The notes beneath the pieces were generated by a model, which was given only the letters and a program-made list of their open reading frames with translations, was not told the origin of the DNA and ran no database searches. Source: Yponomeuta sedellus (lineage: Eukaryota; Arthropoda; Insecta; Lepidoptera; Yponomeutidae). From it: a stretch of DNA of 64,000 nt. The stretch is taken from assembly GCA_934045075.1 (NCBI GenBank), contig OW203750.1:7411910-7475909 (forward strand), read 5' to 3'. Numbering within the stretch: the first letter of the stretch is position 1; every line of letters begins with the position of its first letter. Both the position numbers and the translations under genes were made by a program. Positions 1-10,274 of this stretch are shown one piece after another.

Positions 1-60
1 ATTTTTATTTTTAATGCACTAACCCGATTTGTATCATACAAACAAAGTTCTATCTATCTA

Positions 61-250
61 TAATCAGCCCACAGCAACCCACTGCTGGGCATAGGCCTCC
101 TTTTTACTGCGCCATTCCTCACGGTCCTGTGCTAATCTGATCCATCTTTGACCCGCAACCCTCACGATGTCGTCTGACCATCGTGTAGTCGGTGGTCTGC
201 CTACTAACCTCCTTCCCTTCCTTGTCCACCACTCCGATACTGCCCTGGTC
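61..250 (-). mobile_element. RTE-type LINE 3' end fragment (minus)
   Basis: On the minus strand the frame ends with RWIRLAQDREEWRS and AQQW before the tail, as in RTE ORF C-termini. On the plus strand it appears as CACTGCTGGGCATAGGCCTC. Truncated. Confidence 0.7.
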
Positions 251-307
251 CACTAGCCGTCTTCTCCTCTAGCCAAGTGTCCCTCCCGCCCACTGTGAAG
301 TTTCGCT

Positions 308-357
308 GTTCGCTGTGAAGTTTGTTTGTAATTCCACAAACAAATTTCACAGCGAAC
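308..357. repeat. hairpin GTTCGCTGTGAAGTTTGTTT and flanking repeat
   Basis: The stem pairs with CAAACAAATTTCACAGCGAAC. The following sequence to about 450 (GCGAACTAATTCA, TGTCATTGCAACA, CACGCGTCGCGCAGAAATC) recurs at 54358-54458. Confidence 0.7.
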
Positions 358-850
358 TAATTCAATTAAATGTCCTGTCATTGCAACAAAATTGTTAGTC
401 AACACGCCTCGAACGTGCACGCGTCGCGCAGAAATCGCAGTGCGTATCAATGACAAAGAATTCTGTAAAAACTTAAAACAGTTGCTCATCTCTAGAAGCT
501 ATTACACTGTGAATGAATACTTAGAAGATAAATTTAACTAGGATGTATAATAACAATAATATTTTATGCAGTTATAAGATAAGTACCTAGTTTTTAAGAT
601 AAAATTGTGGAAATTAAACAGTTCGTAGGTACGGGATACCACATTAGCTATAAGATTTTAGCTGTAAGGCTTTTGCTGTGCCCGATAGGGTCCATAATGA
701 TACACATTATCTGTTATATTATATAAGATCTTACCAAACTTATGGCTGCAATAAAGTATTGAGTATTGCGTGCGTGCAAGTGCCATCCGCACAGATGGCA
801 ACGCTACCCGCAGCGCAAGCCGTCAATCTAAACACCAAAAACTCCCTCAG

Positions 851-1026
851 GCCAACGCTTCCAGTGGAGCGACGGCATCTTCAGCCTGACGCTGGGCCCC
901 GCGACCGGGGGCTGCCGCACGGCCTACTTCCACCCGCTGATCAGCTTCCAGGAGTTCACCGTCTCCACCTGCGTCCTGAGGAACAGGAACGCGTCACAGG
1001 CCAGCGACTACTGGACACAATTCAGT
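851..1026 (+). CDS. yellow/MRJP-family gene, internal exon A
   Basis: First visible exon of a yellow / major royal jelly protein family gene. These are secreted beta-propeller proteins involved in insect pigmentation and development. The acceptor is a CAG ending at 850 and the donor is GTGAGT at 1027. The frame starts with two bases finishing a split codon and ends in phase 0. It reads FQWSDGIFSLTLGP, then RTAYFHPLISFQEFTVST and DYWTQFS. The family pattern at this point is tryptophan-(S/T)-D-G-(V/I)-F followed by YF-P-L-S---FTVST. Earlier exons lie left of the window. The paralogue cannot be assigned from sequence memory alone. Confidence 0.88.
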
Positions 1027-1502
1027 GTGAGTGGCGAACGCTTATATAAATCACTAGCTTCCCGCGTATTATAGATTTTCTTTTATTTATTTCAACAAAC
1101 TTAACTATCATTACAGGGAGTCCCTAATTCAATAGTTAAGATAACAACAATGAACAAAACATTAACAATACTGAATAATAAAAGAACAATAACAATACAA
1201 GCAGAAGCACACAATTACAAACTATTAATTATAAGTATTAATAAGATTTTTTTGTCTACTAAGTTAACATTTGAGTAGCGGCTTTTGTGAACTCGTTCAG
1301 CGTACTTACAAGTAAATAAATCCACCTGATCGGCCACCCGGTACCTATTCTTATGGGAATAAGATATTTTCCCACAGTAAAACGTAGCCCATGTGTTAAT
1401 CCAGGAAGTCAGCTAACTCCATACCAAATCTCGTTAAAATCGCTCCAGCCGTTTAGACGTGAAGAAGTAACGAACATACATACTCACAAACTTTCGCCCC
1501 GA

Positions 1503-2130
1503 CGGCCTCGGTGGCGCAGCGGTGTGGCACGCTGCTGTAAAACCGAAGGTCGGGTTCGGTTTCGATCCCCGGCCGGGTCAAACCAGGAAACGAACTTTTC
1601 TAGTTTGTCTCGGGTCTTGGATGTTATCTATTTTTTTTTTTATTTATTTATTTTGTTTTAAAGAAGACTAACAGCACAATATAACAGAACAACAGCAACA
1701 TAGGAAACAGAAGGCCAATTACAAGTCTCCACTTATAAATACAGTATAGTAAGACAAACAGATAAACACAATCATAAACAACAGATTACAGGTAACACAA
1801 ACATCGGACATACCACAGAATATTGTATGTACCAATTTAGAGACAAATTTGTACAGTGTTTCTTGTTTTGACATAATGTTGTACTTATGTATACTACGCA
1901 TATATATTAATCGCTGAAAAAATTCGCATTAAGTCTAGATTTTAGACTAAACACCGAGGAATTAAACAAGTCTATGTCAATACTCTTCGCCAATTTATTA
2001 AATCTATGTATTTATTGTACTAAATCTATCGACGAGTTAGCACCTATAACACAAGACATTTAGTTGTACTTAGTATAGGGCTAACAAGATCTGTGTAATA
2101 TGCCCATGAATGTTTATTTAAACATTTAGA
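1503..2130 (+). mobile_element. tRNA-headed SINE family S3, split by a minus-oriented retro-insert
   Basis: The head GGCCTCGGTGGCGCAGCGG with a TTCGATCCCCGGCCGGG box B lies at 1503-1580. The body runs to GGATGTTATCTA at 1631 and resumes as ATCTATGTATTTATTGTACT near 2000, ending near 2130. The intervening ~365 bp starts with poly(T), so it is a retro-insert in reverse, with ATCTA on both sides. Intact relatives: 59928-60180(+) and 42040-42262(-). Confidence 0.7.
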
Positions 2131-2589
2131 TTAATTATAGTATGTAGTGTGATTTGATAAATCATCACTGCCTCGTTGTTCCAGCCCAGTGTTACTTAAC
2201 CTGTGGTCGGCACATCCCTGTGGCGGATCCTGTCACATAACGGCAGACAGTCATGTCAGAGGTCTTACTGGCGGCTTGACAACTTCTGACAGTAACTCCC
2301 GCCACTGTCTCACAATCCTCCACCAACCCGGACTTGGCCCCCGTGGTGGAGTATGGCCTAACCTTCCTGCAGGAAAAGACCCGTGCCCCAGCAGTGGGGA
2401 CATACAAGGGTTGATACCATAACATATCCTATTAATGCTGACGCTATAAATATCGAGTAGGGACTAGGCACTCGATTTCCATCGACGATACTTCATATAA
2501 ATCGTAGGATTTCTGGCTTTTCGAATGAATCCGTGATTCACTCGTAAGCTTGTGTTACTACCTACTTGGATTAAGGGTTGTTACCACAG

Positions 2590-2700
2590 AACATAAAAAA
2601 AAAGAGTAGAAGTCGTAAGTGGGCGGTGCCCGCGTGCCTCGCATTAGCAATGTATTGCCTATGCGTAGTCGGTGACAGTTTTGTTGACTTCAGTTGCCGT
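2590..2700. repeat. repeat shared in reverse with 61440-61530
   Basis: GAGTAGAAGTCGTAAGTGGG and CGTGCCTCGCATTAGCAATG recur on the opposite strand at 61450-61520. Confidence 0.6.
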
Positions 2701-2741
2701 GCGCTTCTAGTAACAAAACAATAGTGAAAACTTTATATGTT

Positions 2742-2890
2742 CTGTGGTTGTTACCATACCATCCCGGCTGGGAACAAAAAAAAGCCCCGGTCTTGGATGT
2801 TTACATGTATTGTGATGTCGTTGTTTCTGGTTCCCACGACACAGGCTATCCTAGTGTGGGGCCAGAAGCAATGTATGTGCTTGTATAGGA
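2742..2890 (+). mobile_element. tRNA-headed SINE family S2, copy lacking most of its head
   Basis: Starts inside box B (ATCCCGGCTGGGAACAAAA) and runs to CAATGTATGTGCTTGTAT. A family S1 fold-back unit follows directly. Confidence 0.78.
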
Positions 2891-2937
2891 ATTATATTAT
2901 TTTTAATGCACTAACCCGTGCTAAGGACAATTTTAAA

Positions 2938-3003
2938 ACCTATTTAGAGGCTAAAAATTCCACCCATGCCGGGTCGAATCCCGGCATGGGTGGAATTTTT
3001 AGG
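2938..3003. repeat. S1 fold-back unit (minimal)
   Basis: CTAAAAATTCCACCCATGCC(GGG) and its exact complement flank a six-base loop TCGAAT, the collapsed T-loop of the tRNA-like part. Confidence 0.85.
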
Positions 3004-3750
3004 GCGGCTTTGAAACTTCTGACAGTAAGACCAGCCACTAGTCTTGCAAGCCTCCACCAATCCGGACTTGGCCCCCGTGGTGGAGTATGGCCTGTTCCGT
3101 CCTCAGGGAAGAGACCCGTGCCTCTCGGTGGGGACATAATGGATTGATGATGATCGATTTCAATGTCGAAATATTCCGAGGAAATGTCCAAAACGAGTTT
3201 TTATGCGGAAAAAAAACTTTCCTTATTGTGGTCATTAACATAAATCAACTCGTTTTAGCATCGTGTGTATTCTTCAACAGTAGCGTGACGCCCATTTAGA
3301 GGCTAAAAATTTCACCCATGCCGGGATTCGAACCCGCGACCTCTGGCTATCCGTGCCAGCGCTCTTTCCAACTGAGCTAATGGGCGACTCACCGGCATCT
3401 GTTGAAATTTCGAACCTCTTTAGATGGGTGGAATTTTTAGCCTCTAAATAGGTTTTTAAAATTGCATGGAAATGTTATGTTAAATATACTTTGTCTAAAA
3501 AGTGTAGAAATTAAAGAGTAAGGTTTTGCTCAGACTTTTTCTTTGTGTTAGTTAATTTCTTGCACTTGCAAGCATTATAAAAATAAAAACTTCAGTCATT
3601 GCATTACAATTATGCATTGTACTTAATCAAAGGTAGTAAATGGTCGTGATTTTCGTTTTTACCAATAATAAAGTTTCACTTCCGGTTTCTTGAATTTTTT
3701 GACAAACTATATGTAGCTCGAAGTTGAGACAGTAACGCTTTCGTCTTCAG

Positions 3751-3934
3751 CTGCTGGGTGAACGCGGCGTGGACACCCAATCCACGATGCACGACCTTCA
3801 CGAGCCAACAGGAGTCGTATTCTTCGCTGAGATCGGGCGAAACGCAGTGTCTTGCTGGCGCTCCACACAGCCGCTCCGGACTAGCAACATGGCCATCGTC
3901 GCGCAGGACTCGCTGCGGATGAGCTATCCTTCCG
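3751..3934 (+). CDS. yellow/MRJP-family gene, internal exon B
   Basis: Acceptor GTCTTCAG ends at 3750 and donor GTAAGT begins at 3935. The exon enters in phase 0, matching exon A, and leaves in phase 1. It encodes LLGERGVDTQSTMHDLHEPTG followed by GVVFFAEIGRNAVSCWRST. The block with F-x5-NAV-CW is the characteristic yellow-family segment in which an invariant Cys-Trp follows NAV. The 2.7-kb intron from exon A holds three SINE families and a RTE-like or SINE tail. No stop interrupts the exon. Confidence 0.9.
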
Positions 3935-4586
3935 GTAAGTTTCCGTCGTAAGGTTGTCTGGAAGAAATTGCTTTTAGCAATAAGGCCGCCAATTGTACTT
4001 TGTATCTTTACAAGTTTTATAATAATGTACTCTGGTGTACAATAAAGAATATTCTTATCTTATCTTAAGTGAATCACTTGACAACCGACGCTATACAGTC
4101 AGCAACTGCTGAAAGTACCTACATTGATGCACGAGATAAATTGCGCAAGTAGTAACAGGAAATAAGCCAAATTTTTGCAGTCTATTTCATTTCATACAAC
4201 AAAAGTGAAAATATTTTTTTCCGGGCAAACCATCAGTTTTAGAGAAAAACGTTCAGTTATAATTATTCATTAGAATACCAAGCTCTTTCGATAAGCGTCA
4301 AGAAAAAAAGGAATTTGAGAAAGAAATCCTATGTCCCTCATATAGCAATTTCGACCCACTGAGGGGCGGCGCAGTTTACTTTTACGATACCTACATTAGT
4401 TTTTAGGCTTAGTTACAATAAATTTAGCTCGCATACTCGTATAACCAACATTAACATTCAACAATACACAGTGAAGTTCTTAAGGCCAGGTTTTCACGGT
4501 CTAGTACGCTCGGACCGAGTACCTACGCCATGCGAGTAAACTAATGCTCCTGTAGTATTTCTTAATAATTCGCGATACTCATGCAT

Positions 4587-4725
4587 AGTTATATATTAAA
4601 CGGGTGAAATCGAGATTATTTATTAGCTAAAACGTAATTACCTTATTTCCCGACGTTTCGGCAGCGTCACAGTTGCCGTGGTCTCGGGTAGACTGAAGTG
4701 GCGAGTACAGTCAATTATTGTGGGT
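4587..4725 (+). mobile_element. MITE fragment (CCCGACGTTTCGGCAGCG family)
   Basis: Matches the left two thirds of 18788-18966, including TTATTTCCCGACGTTTCGGC and GACTGAAGTGGCGAGTACAG. It lies in the intron between yellow exons B and C. Confidence 0.7.
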
Positions 4726-4983
4726 AGTCACTATTAATTTTTCGCAGCTGGCCGACACACAACACTCGCTGGTCCGGTGATAAGGCGCGTGACTTGTAAT
4801 TACTTAGCACTGGATTCCACGTACTTGAAAGCTTGAAACCATCCTCTCTGTTGAAATTCTTGTGTTTTTTTAATTTCAATTGAACGAACGATTCTTCTTT
4901 AAGGGTGACCGTACCTATTCCTGACGTCAGGTTGACCGGTCACCTAGGCATATCAACAAACGTTCGTGGAATCACTGAATAAC

Positions 4984-5218
4984 TCATAGGGCAGCAATTA
5001 GTGCCCATTTACATAACATAATAACATAACATTTACATACAGGCACATACATTGCTTCTGGCCCCACACTAGAATACCCTGTGTCGTGGGAACCAGAAAT
5101 AACGACATCACAAACATGTAAACATCCAAGACCTGGGGTTTTTTTTTGTTCAAAGCCGGGATTCGAACCCGGGACCTCTTGCATGGTAGGCAGACGCGCT
5201 ACCGCTACGCCACAGCGG
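4984..5218 (-). mobile_element. tRNA-headed SINE family S2, minus copy
   Basis: Full length, ending at the tRNA-like head GCTACGCCACAGCGGTCG. It lies in the intron between yellow exons B and C. Confidence 0.82.
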
Positions 5219-5604
5219 TCGTATTTGCTTTCTTCATATTTTTAAATTTCCGCACCCGTTGCTATTATTAAAGCTTGTAGCTTTTAAGGAAAATCCAATT
5301 TTGTAATATTCTTAAGTAACTGTAGTACTATGTAAAACTTTTTTTGGAAATAATAAACTTTATCTTATCTTATATTATGGAAACCAAAATATCAATATAG
5401 TTTAGATCTTACTTAGATGGCAAATAGAAGGAATAGGGCACTAAATATTCATTATAATTAGCGACGATAATACGAGTAGTGACGGGTCATTCTGACGCTG
5501 ACCCGCTACGCCACGCGCTAGTCACTTTAAGTGCCTTTCACATGCACCCGACCGCCGCCGCCGTCCGGTCGTCGGCTCAGGTAAAGTAGCAATGCATGAG
5601 CTCA

Positions 5605-6159
5605 GAGTGCTTAGAGCGAGTTTGACAGATCCAATCGAATAACTTTACTATCGCGTTAATCGAGCATTGAGTAGTGAGTATGAGTAAGTTAACCGTTCGA
5701 ACTGGCAAAACGCTGTCAAAGTACAACTCGCACTCGCGTTTATTCGTTTTTTGGCTGGTAAACGTGTTAACTTCTCAACGTACACCATTACAACTCACAC
5801 TCAGCAATTTCAATTTCCATACTTGTCGCTAGGTGGCGCTTCCTCGATGCCATAGAAATATGAGTTTACGTTAACGCGATCGAGTAGTTAAAAAACTCGC
5901 ACTAAGCACTCCGAGTGCTTAGTGCGAGTTTTTTAACTACTCGATCGCGTTAACGTAAACTCATATTTCTATGGCATGGTTTACGTTGAGAAGTGAACAC
6001 GTTTACCAGCCAAAACACGAATAAACGCGAGTGCGAGTTGTACTGTGACAGCGTTTTGCCAGTTCGAACGGTTACTTTACTCTTACTCACTACTCAATGC
6101 TCGATTAACGCGGTAGTAAAGTTATTCGATTGGATCTGTCAAACTTGCACTAAGCACAC
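5605..6159. mobile_element. two head-to-head copies of a MITE (TIR GAGTGCTTAGTGCGAG)
   Basis: Copy A (5605-5911, reversed) meets copy B (5913-6159, forward) with one base between. Copy B lacks about 80 bp internally, from CGAGGAAGCGCC to the second ATGG. Single copies of the family lie at 19543-19850 and 60284-60566. The junction forms a perfect palindrome at 5847-5977. Confidence 0.88.
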
Positions 6160-6212
6160 CGGTCGCCAGCTGGTCGTTGTGCATGGGAAAGCTGTCATTG
6201 GAGCTCATATAC

Positions 6213-6785
6213 AGGGCGTCCCACGGCCATGCTACATGGAGTGAAAGTACCTTTAATATTGTAGATAGGTCACTTTACTGAAAGAAGGCATTATTTTAAT
6301 TTCCAAAACAATCTAAACTGCATTCATAGATTTTTTAATAATTACCCGGTTGAACCGGGAATCGAACCCGATACACGAAAAAAAATCCCTGTAGCTTTAT
6401 CACACCGATCGTTTACACCGAGTGTTAAAATTCATGGTCTTCCTTTTATTCCTGATAGTAGGTATGTTATTTTAAACTGTTTTTAAACGGATTAATGCTC
6501 GTTTATTACATTTTTACAATTTTCCGACGGTTCGGCACTTTCTCAGGTGCCGTGCATAAAGCCGTATAAAAACAGTTTTAATTATGTCTAGTGCTCGTGT
6601 TAAAGCTACTGGGTAATTTTATTTCTCGTGTAGCGGGTTCGATGCCCGGTTCAACCGTGTAATTATTAAAAAATCTATGAATGCAGTTTAGTTTGAAATT
6701 AAAATGATGCCTTCTTTCAGTAAAATGCTCCATCTACAATATTAAAGGTACTTTCCCTCCATGTGGCATAGCCGTGGGACGCCCT
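6213..6785. mobile_element. long-TIR MITE with tRNA-like box in each arm (573 bp)
   Basis: The left arm from AGGGCGTCCCACGGC and the right arm ending GTGGGACGCCCT are inverted over roughly 180 bp. Each arm contains a tRNA T-arm-like GGTTCGATGCCCGGTTCAA or its complement. The centre holds an ACGGTTCGGCAC piece shared with other MITEs. It lies in the intron before yellow exon C. No ORF. Confidence 0.8.
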
Positions 6786-6879
6786 ATTGCTACTTTACCC
6801 GGCGGCGGCGGCCGGTTGCATGTCAAAAGGCACTTAGTTTGTCGCAGCTGGCTGACACACTGTATTCTTGACCTTCCAG

Positions 6880-6982
6880 ATCTGCACGTGACGGGTGACG
6901 AGGTGTGGGTAATAGCCAACGCCCTGCCACGCTTCGGGTACTCGCGATACGACACCAGCCAGTACAACTTTTTCATCTACAG
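6880..6982 (+). CDS. yellow/MRJP-family gene, internal exon C
   Basis: Acceptor CCTTCCAG ends at 6879 and donor GTATAT begins at 6983. It enters in phase 1, completing an Asp codon with the last base of exon B, and leaves in phase 2. The peptide reads DLHVTGDEVWVIANALPRFG, then YSRYDTSQYNFFIYR. The family equivalent is the strand ending in VWV-(L/M)-S/N-x-(M/L)-P before a Y-----NF-I/V-Y/F-R segment. The preceding intron holds a double MITE palindrome and a long-TIR element. Confidence 0.9.
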
Positions 6983-7012
6983 GTATATTAGACTAATTTA
7001 TATTACTAAGTT

Positions 7013-7357
7013 GATGAAGCGCTCGTGGGCTAGTCGAACCAAGTGATTGGAATCAATTACATGAGTTCAGGTGCTGGATCGATGACCATCCTGTGACTAC
7101 CTCTAGTGGCATTTTTTCCGAGCGCTTCCGTGCTTCGCAAGGCTCCTTAAGCCGTTGGTGCCGGCTGTCATGTAATGGCAGTCATTAAGACATGTCAGAG
7201 GCCTTATCGGCGGCTCAATAACTTCTGACAGTAAGGCCCGCCATTGTCCTATAATCCTCCACCAACCCGGGCTTGGCCCCCGTGGTGGAGTGTGGCGTAA
7301 CCTTTCTGCGATGCAGGAAGAGACTCGTGCCCCAGCAGCGGTGACATATAAGGGTTG
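7013..7357 (+). mobile_element. SINE-like family T2 (GAAGCGCTCGTGGCCTAG...CAGTGGGGACATA)
   Basis: Long form of about 345 bp: GCGCTCGTGGGC start, GATTGGAATCAATTAC, GAGCGCTTCCGTGCTTCGCA, TTCTGACAGTAAGGCCCGCC and CCCCCGTGGTGGAGTGTGGC. Other copies: 2225-2420(+), 2998-3150(+), 10125-10272(+), 11508-11582(-), 13394-13751(+), 19931-20143(+, deleted), 22540-22672(-), 25596-25880(+), 26684-27031(+), 27608-27978(-, split), 36800-37160(-), 52670-52817(-) and 56937-57235(mixed). Confidence 0.8.
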
Positions 7358-7381
7358 CAATGATATCGAATGTAAGTATCT

Positions 7382-7643
7382 TCTTCTTCAGGCTATATTA
7401 GTCCACTGCTGGACATAGCCCTCCCCTCATGAGCGCCATAGCGCAAGGTTGTGCCATCATTGGGGGGTAATGCCCAGAATCCCCACGCTAGGTATGAGGG
7501 TTGGGGATCGCAGTTTGGTGGGATTATACTGCAGGGGGCGCTGCTGCCCACCCCCCGGTTTGTGTCCCTTAGTCGCCTTTTACGACACCCGCGGGAAGAA
7601 TTTGGGTTGGTGCTATTCTCTAGGCCGACACCACACAGCATAG
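7382..7643 (+). mobile_element. LINE/SINE tail family T1 (CTATATTAGTCCACTGCTGG)
   Basis: It starts with TTCTTCTTCAGGCTATATTA and ends CACCACACAGC. It contains GGTTTGTGTCCCTTAGTCGC and CCTTTTACGACACCCGCGGG. Eleven copies or fragments occur here: also 16614-16697(-), 17262-17404(-), 20866-21036(-), 21393-21452(-), 24863-25127(+), 25884-26122(+), 29488-29564(+), 53726-53962(+), 56613-56790(+) and 58882-58989(+). Confidence 0.85.
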
Positions 7644-8188
7644 TTAGTTAGACCTGAGATTTCCGCACTTAGCCTCATAGTTGGGCCATTGTACGTAGCA
7701 AGCGCTGAGGTACGCTAAAACCTCAGACACTAGGGTTTCCTTACGATGTTTTCCTTCACCGTCAGCGAGTAGTACCTATTGCTACTATAATTTTACAAAT
7801 GTACATAACTTAGAAAACAAAGTCATTGGTACATGCTGGGGTTCGAACCCACGACCTCCCGATTGGTCATATCGAATGTACCACACAGCATATCGAATGT
7901 ATGATATGATGCCTTCCATGCCGATTTCGGCAACGGCGACCAATTCTGTTTGTGTCACTGGTGCGTCCTCACATGACTAATGTAACCAATTTTAGCAGTA
8001 AACGTCGGAAGACAGTTGCCACATGTGAGGACTCCATTTACATAATTGTACAAAATATTCGAAGGCGCTTTGTTTTGTAAATGTTCCCGTCGTAAATCAA
8101 GCTCGTGCCTTCGTTTATTTTCAAAGTCGTTAACCTTTATTTTAACTTTATCGAATGTATAACCTGAATGTATTCCGTATCTTCACAG

Positions 8189-8321
8189 GGGCTCGGTTCA
8201 AGAGATGATTAGGAACACACCGTGCGCCAACGGACTGACGCTGTCAGCGACCAACTCCACAGGAAGCATCACCTTCCGGGACCCGCCAGCTAGCAACAGT
8301 CAATTTACGTTTGCGAACTAG
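8189..8321 (+). CDS. yellow/MRJP-family gene, terminal exon D with stop
   Basis: Acceptor TTCACAG ends at 8188. The first base completes the split Arg codon from exon C, and the frame then runs GSVQEMIRNTPCANGLTLSA to the TAG at 8319-8321. A short ENTPC/NTVC-like segment with a conserved cysteine near the C-terminus is typical of the yellow family. All four exons share phase without a break, so the gene looks functional. The protein continues upstream of the window, where the signal peptide should lie. Confidence 0.9.
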
Positions 8322-8364
8322 AGTCCCATATTTCGTAAGCTCAATCAAGTTTTTATACGACTGA

Positions 8365-8370
8365 AATAAA
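8365..8370 (+). terminator. poly(A) signal of the yellow-family gene
   Basis: AATAAA lies 44 bases after the stop codon of exon D and is followed by a T-rich stretch. This would end the transcript just before the piggyBac-type MITE at 8410. Confidence 0.6.
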
Positions 8371-8409
8371 GTTTCGAATTCAACGCATTGCAGATTTTTA
8401 ATCGCTTAA

Positions 8410-8899
8410 CCCCTTATAGGGCAAAAGCGAAATTAGTATGGCGGCTGTAACCATCTGTCAAGGTTGATTATAAGGCTCATAATTCATGTGAGCTTGCATT
8501 GGTAGTGGACTTTATTGTTTAAATGAGACTTCCCTGAACGGACGCAAGCAACAAGTGAAACCACCAAAGTGAAGTTAGTCACATGATCTTGGTAGGGTGT
8601 GACAAAGTGGTGGTTACGTTTGTGTCTTCCGTCTCAATAAGTGTTTACGACCAGGAGAAGTGATTATATTTGATATATAATTAAACAATTTAGTGGTAAA
8701 ATGTGATATTTACGTGTTTCAAGGTAAATTAATGGATTATTTATTTATTTTCCTTGAATTTGGTATATAAATCATAATCTAAATCTGTATTTATGAAGTA
8801 CAATAATGGTTTGAACTGAACAGGTAGGTAGTAGAAACCGGTTTTTAGGTTAGAATTGATACAGCCGCCATACTAATTTCGCTTTTGCCCTATAAAGGG
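8410..8899 (+). mobile_element. piggyBac-type MITE (490 bp) flanked by TTAA
   Basis: TTAA lies at 8406-8409 and 8900-8903. Terminal inverted repeats of about 40 bp start CCC(C/T)TTATAGGGCAAAAG and continue GCGAAATTAGTATGGCGG. There is no transposase ORF, so mobilisation must be in trans. It lies directly 3' of the yellow-family gene. Confidence 0.88.
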
Positions 8900-9030
8900 T
8901 TAAGAGCCACTTGCACCAGCTCGTAAATCTTGATTTAAAACGATTTAAACCGGATTCTCAATACAAAAAAGTATGGAAATTGTACTAAACCTAGATTTAA
9001 GGGAACTGTGGAGCAATAGGCTTTTTTTTT

Positions 9031-9440
9031 TATTAGCCATGGCTGTGTCCCACTGCTGAGCAAAGGCCTCCCCTTCAGATTTCCACTCCTTATTTTTTAC
9101 GGCCAATGCTTCCCACCCACGTAAATATTTGGTCAGGTCCTCACACCATCTCCGCCTTGGTCTGTCACGTCGTCGGTTGCCATCGCACGGGACCCAATCA
9201 GTGACGATTTTCGCGCACCTTTCAGGCTACATACGTCTGACATGGCCAGCCCAGCTCCACTTGAGCTTAGCGGTCGCAACTCTAACGTCAGTGATCTTGG
9301 TTTTGGCGCGCAGCGTGGTGTTCCGGATTTTATCAATCCTTTTTACACCAAGCATGCTGCGCTCCATTGCCCTTTGGCAAACCTTGAGTTTGGACTTCTG
9401 ATGTTCAGTCAAAGACCGTCTGAGCACCGTAGGTTAGGAT
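9031..9440 (-). mobile_element. RTE-type LINE ORF C-terminus and 3' end (minus)
   Basis: The minus strand encodes VCQRAMERSMLGVKRIDKIR, then KLKWSWAGHVRRM, then a RRRWCEDL-type segment and AQQWD. This is the classic RTE C-terminal order. It is 5'-truncated and lies downstream of the piggyBac-type MITE. Confidence 0.85.
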
Positions 9441-10274
9441 GGGCAATAGGCATGACGAAAGATTTTTAAATTCTCTTCCATAGTGTGGGGACACATTTAT
9501 TATTTATAAAAAAAAACACTTATATTTCCGTAATAAACTTAACTTTAGCGAGGGTTCAATTCAATTCTTGTTTATGGCACCCTCTAGGATTCTGCCAATG
9601 TCAGTTTGTTTGTGGAGATGGCACTAGGGTTAAAGCCATTTCTAAAAATATTTTACATCTGTGAGAAAAGAGCTCGCAGTGTCATGGCGTCGAATCTAAC
9701 GTCACGCCACATCGAAATCACTAGTAGTCACAACAAACCGAGTTAGCTCAGTTGGGAGAGCGCTGGCACGCTTAGCCAGAGGTGCGGGTTCGAGTCCCGG
9801 CATGGGTGGAATTTTCAGCCTCTAAATAGGTTTTTAAAATATTTTAAATGTTGTAGGTACTAACTACATGCGTTCGTAACACAATAATTTTCTCATTTCT
9901 TATTGATTAACGGTGGGTCGTGTGGAGAAATAAAACGAATCGGCACTCTTTTGGGTAACTCAATTAACTATTATTTAATATTCAACATCACATCAATACA
10001 GTCACAATAATATACTTACTATAATTAATTATGTGTTTCGTTTGCTCGAGTCAACACGCGAGAGGATGGAACAAAATCTATCCGAAAGAAAGTAACCACT
10101 TCGAAACAGCAAAAAAAACTGGTGAACTTATGGGCGTCTTCATAACTTCTGACAGTAAGGCCCGCCACTGTCTTAGAATCCTCCACCAACCCGAACTTGG
10201 CCCCCGTGGTGAAGTATGGCCTAACCTTCCTGCGATGCAGGACGAGACCCGTGCCCCAGCAGTGGGGACATAGT

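Noticed and set aside
678..1049. 123-residue ORF over yellow exon A
   Set aside because: It is in another frame; the splice-bounded yellow frame has family motifs and phase agreement with three later exons.
5849..5975. CRISPR or bacterial-type attachment site because of the strong palindrome
   Set aside because: It is explained by two head-to-head MITE copies in an insect intron.
7393..7651. Proteins of 64-82 residues on both strands, repeated at 17.2, 24.9, 53.8 and 56.6 kb
   Set aside because: They are frames through T1 repeat copies; the same peptide at many loci marks the repeat, not a gene.
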